5,834 bases of DNA from Clostridia bacterium (lineage in GTDB: Bacteria; Bacillota; Clostridia; Saccharofermentanales; UBA5734), in NCBI GenBank assembly GCA_017997315.1, contig JAGOFF010000150.1, forward strand, positions 1 to 5,834, written 5' to 3'. The position numbers and the translations under genes are program-made. Below the pieces are notes generated by a model. The model was not told where the DNA came from. It saw only the letters and a list, made by a program, of their open reading frames with translations, and made no database searches. Positions 5,600 to 5,834 of the stretch are shown here, piece after piece; position 1 is the first letter of the stretch; every line of letters begins with the position of its first letter.

Positions 5600-5834
5600 A
5601 CTTCACGTCCGACATCCTGGCATGTCATTGCTTGCGTCCTCCTCGCCCTGGCCTTCATGCTGGCGGCTGCCGCCTGCAGCGGACCGGCTGCCGAGACGAC
5701 AGCCGAATCCGCTTCCGCGGTTGTGATGCGGTATCTCGACGCGCTGCAGCGCAACGATCTGGATACCGCCAACGCGTGTCTCTCCGGCGGTGCACAGAAC
5801 AACTATGCCATGGCGAAACCATGCGGTACGGAAC
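5597..5834 (+). CDS. Small secreted lipoprotein, N-terminal part, unknown function
   Basis: The gene starts at TTG 5597 and runs off the window, giving 79 residues without a stop. The N-terminus is a signal peptide: SRPTSWH, a hydrophobic core (VIACVLLALAFML, 10-22), then AAAAC with Cys27 as probable lipidation site. The Ala at -3 is a less common lipobox residue. A short Ala/Glu/Thr/Ser linker (28-40) leads to VVMRYLDALQRNDLDTANACLSG (42-64), an amphipathic helix with the 'Y...L...D...A' spacing seen at the start of NTF2-like or DUF4878-like lipoprotein domains. That resemblance is weak and only part of the domain is visible. The promoter and ribosome site upstream support a real, independently transcribed gene. 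No function is assigned. Confidence 0.75.
   Translation, partial: MTSRPTSWHVIACVLLALAFMLAAAACSGPAAETTAESASAVVMRYLDALQRNDLDTANACLSGGAQNNYAMAKPCGTE

Noticed and set aside
5589..5600. ATG start at 5589 for the last gene
   Set aside because: It reads three codons to a stop (TGA 5598-5600) and overlaps the Shine-Dalgarno site that serves TTG 5597.
4843..5802. A 319-residue Ser/Arg-rich open frame on the - strand opposite the ATPase and last lipoprotein
   Set aside because: It lies opposite a clearly motif-complete ATPase, crosses a promoter and a terminator of the + strand, and shows only the Ser/Arg bias of antisense GC-rich DNA.

Overview
The window reads as ordinary chromosomal DNA of a GC-rich Gram-positive bacterium, most likely a Bacillota (Clostridia-like) lineage. 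Pointers are an LCP-family wall-polymer ligase, a membrane-anchored PP2C phosphatase, two lipoproteins with lipobox signals, clear Shine-Dalgarno sites, a good sigma-A type promoter and short U-tract terminators. Starts are mixed (ATG, GTG and TTG). The lineage is inferred from gene content and style only. All seven genes lie on the + strand, tightly packed; no RNA gene, mobile element, CRISPR array or origin is visible.

Region 1 (1-2880) looks like one transcription unit: the C-terminus of a DUF47/PhoU-like protein (3-209), an LCP protein (220-1377), and a divergent PP2C phosphatase with one membrane helix and a Thr/Pro-rich outer tail (1385-2815). Gaps are 10 and 7 nt, and a rho-independent terminator (2850-2878) closes the unit. 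The common theme is the envelope and possibly phosphate: DUF47 proteins accompany Pit phosphate transporters, LCP enzymes attach (often phosphate-containing) polymers to peptidoglycan, and PP2C enzymes reverse Ser/Thr phosphorylation. The functional link is inference.

Region 2 (2881-5571) is a complete three-gene ABC importer of the nitrate/sulfonate/taurine/NMT1 type: binding lipoprotein (2958-4046), permease (4077-4895) and ATPase (4892-5512). It has its own candidate promoter and ends at a short hairpin (5551-5571). The substrate cannot be read from the sequence, and no riboswitch is evident upstream.

Region 3 (5509-5834) starts a new unit: a strong-looking promoter whose -35 box overlaps the ATPase stop codon, then a TTG-started small lipoprotein cut by the window edge.

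The most unusual points are: the PP2C domain has Asn at two positions where the family normally has metal-binding Asp, and its motif 1 is also degenerate; a 16-bp exact direct repeat spans the DUF47/LCP junction, so that the end of one protein and the start of the next share five residues; and the promoter of the last gene and the terminator of the ABC operon are interleaved. I see no convincing wholly new system, only these local oddities in otherwise recognisable genes.
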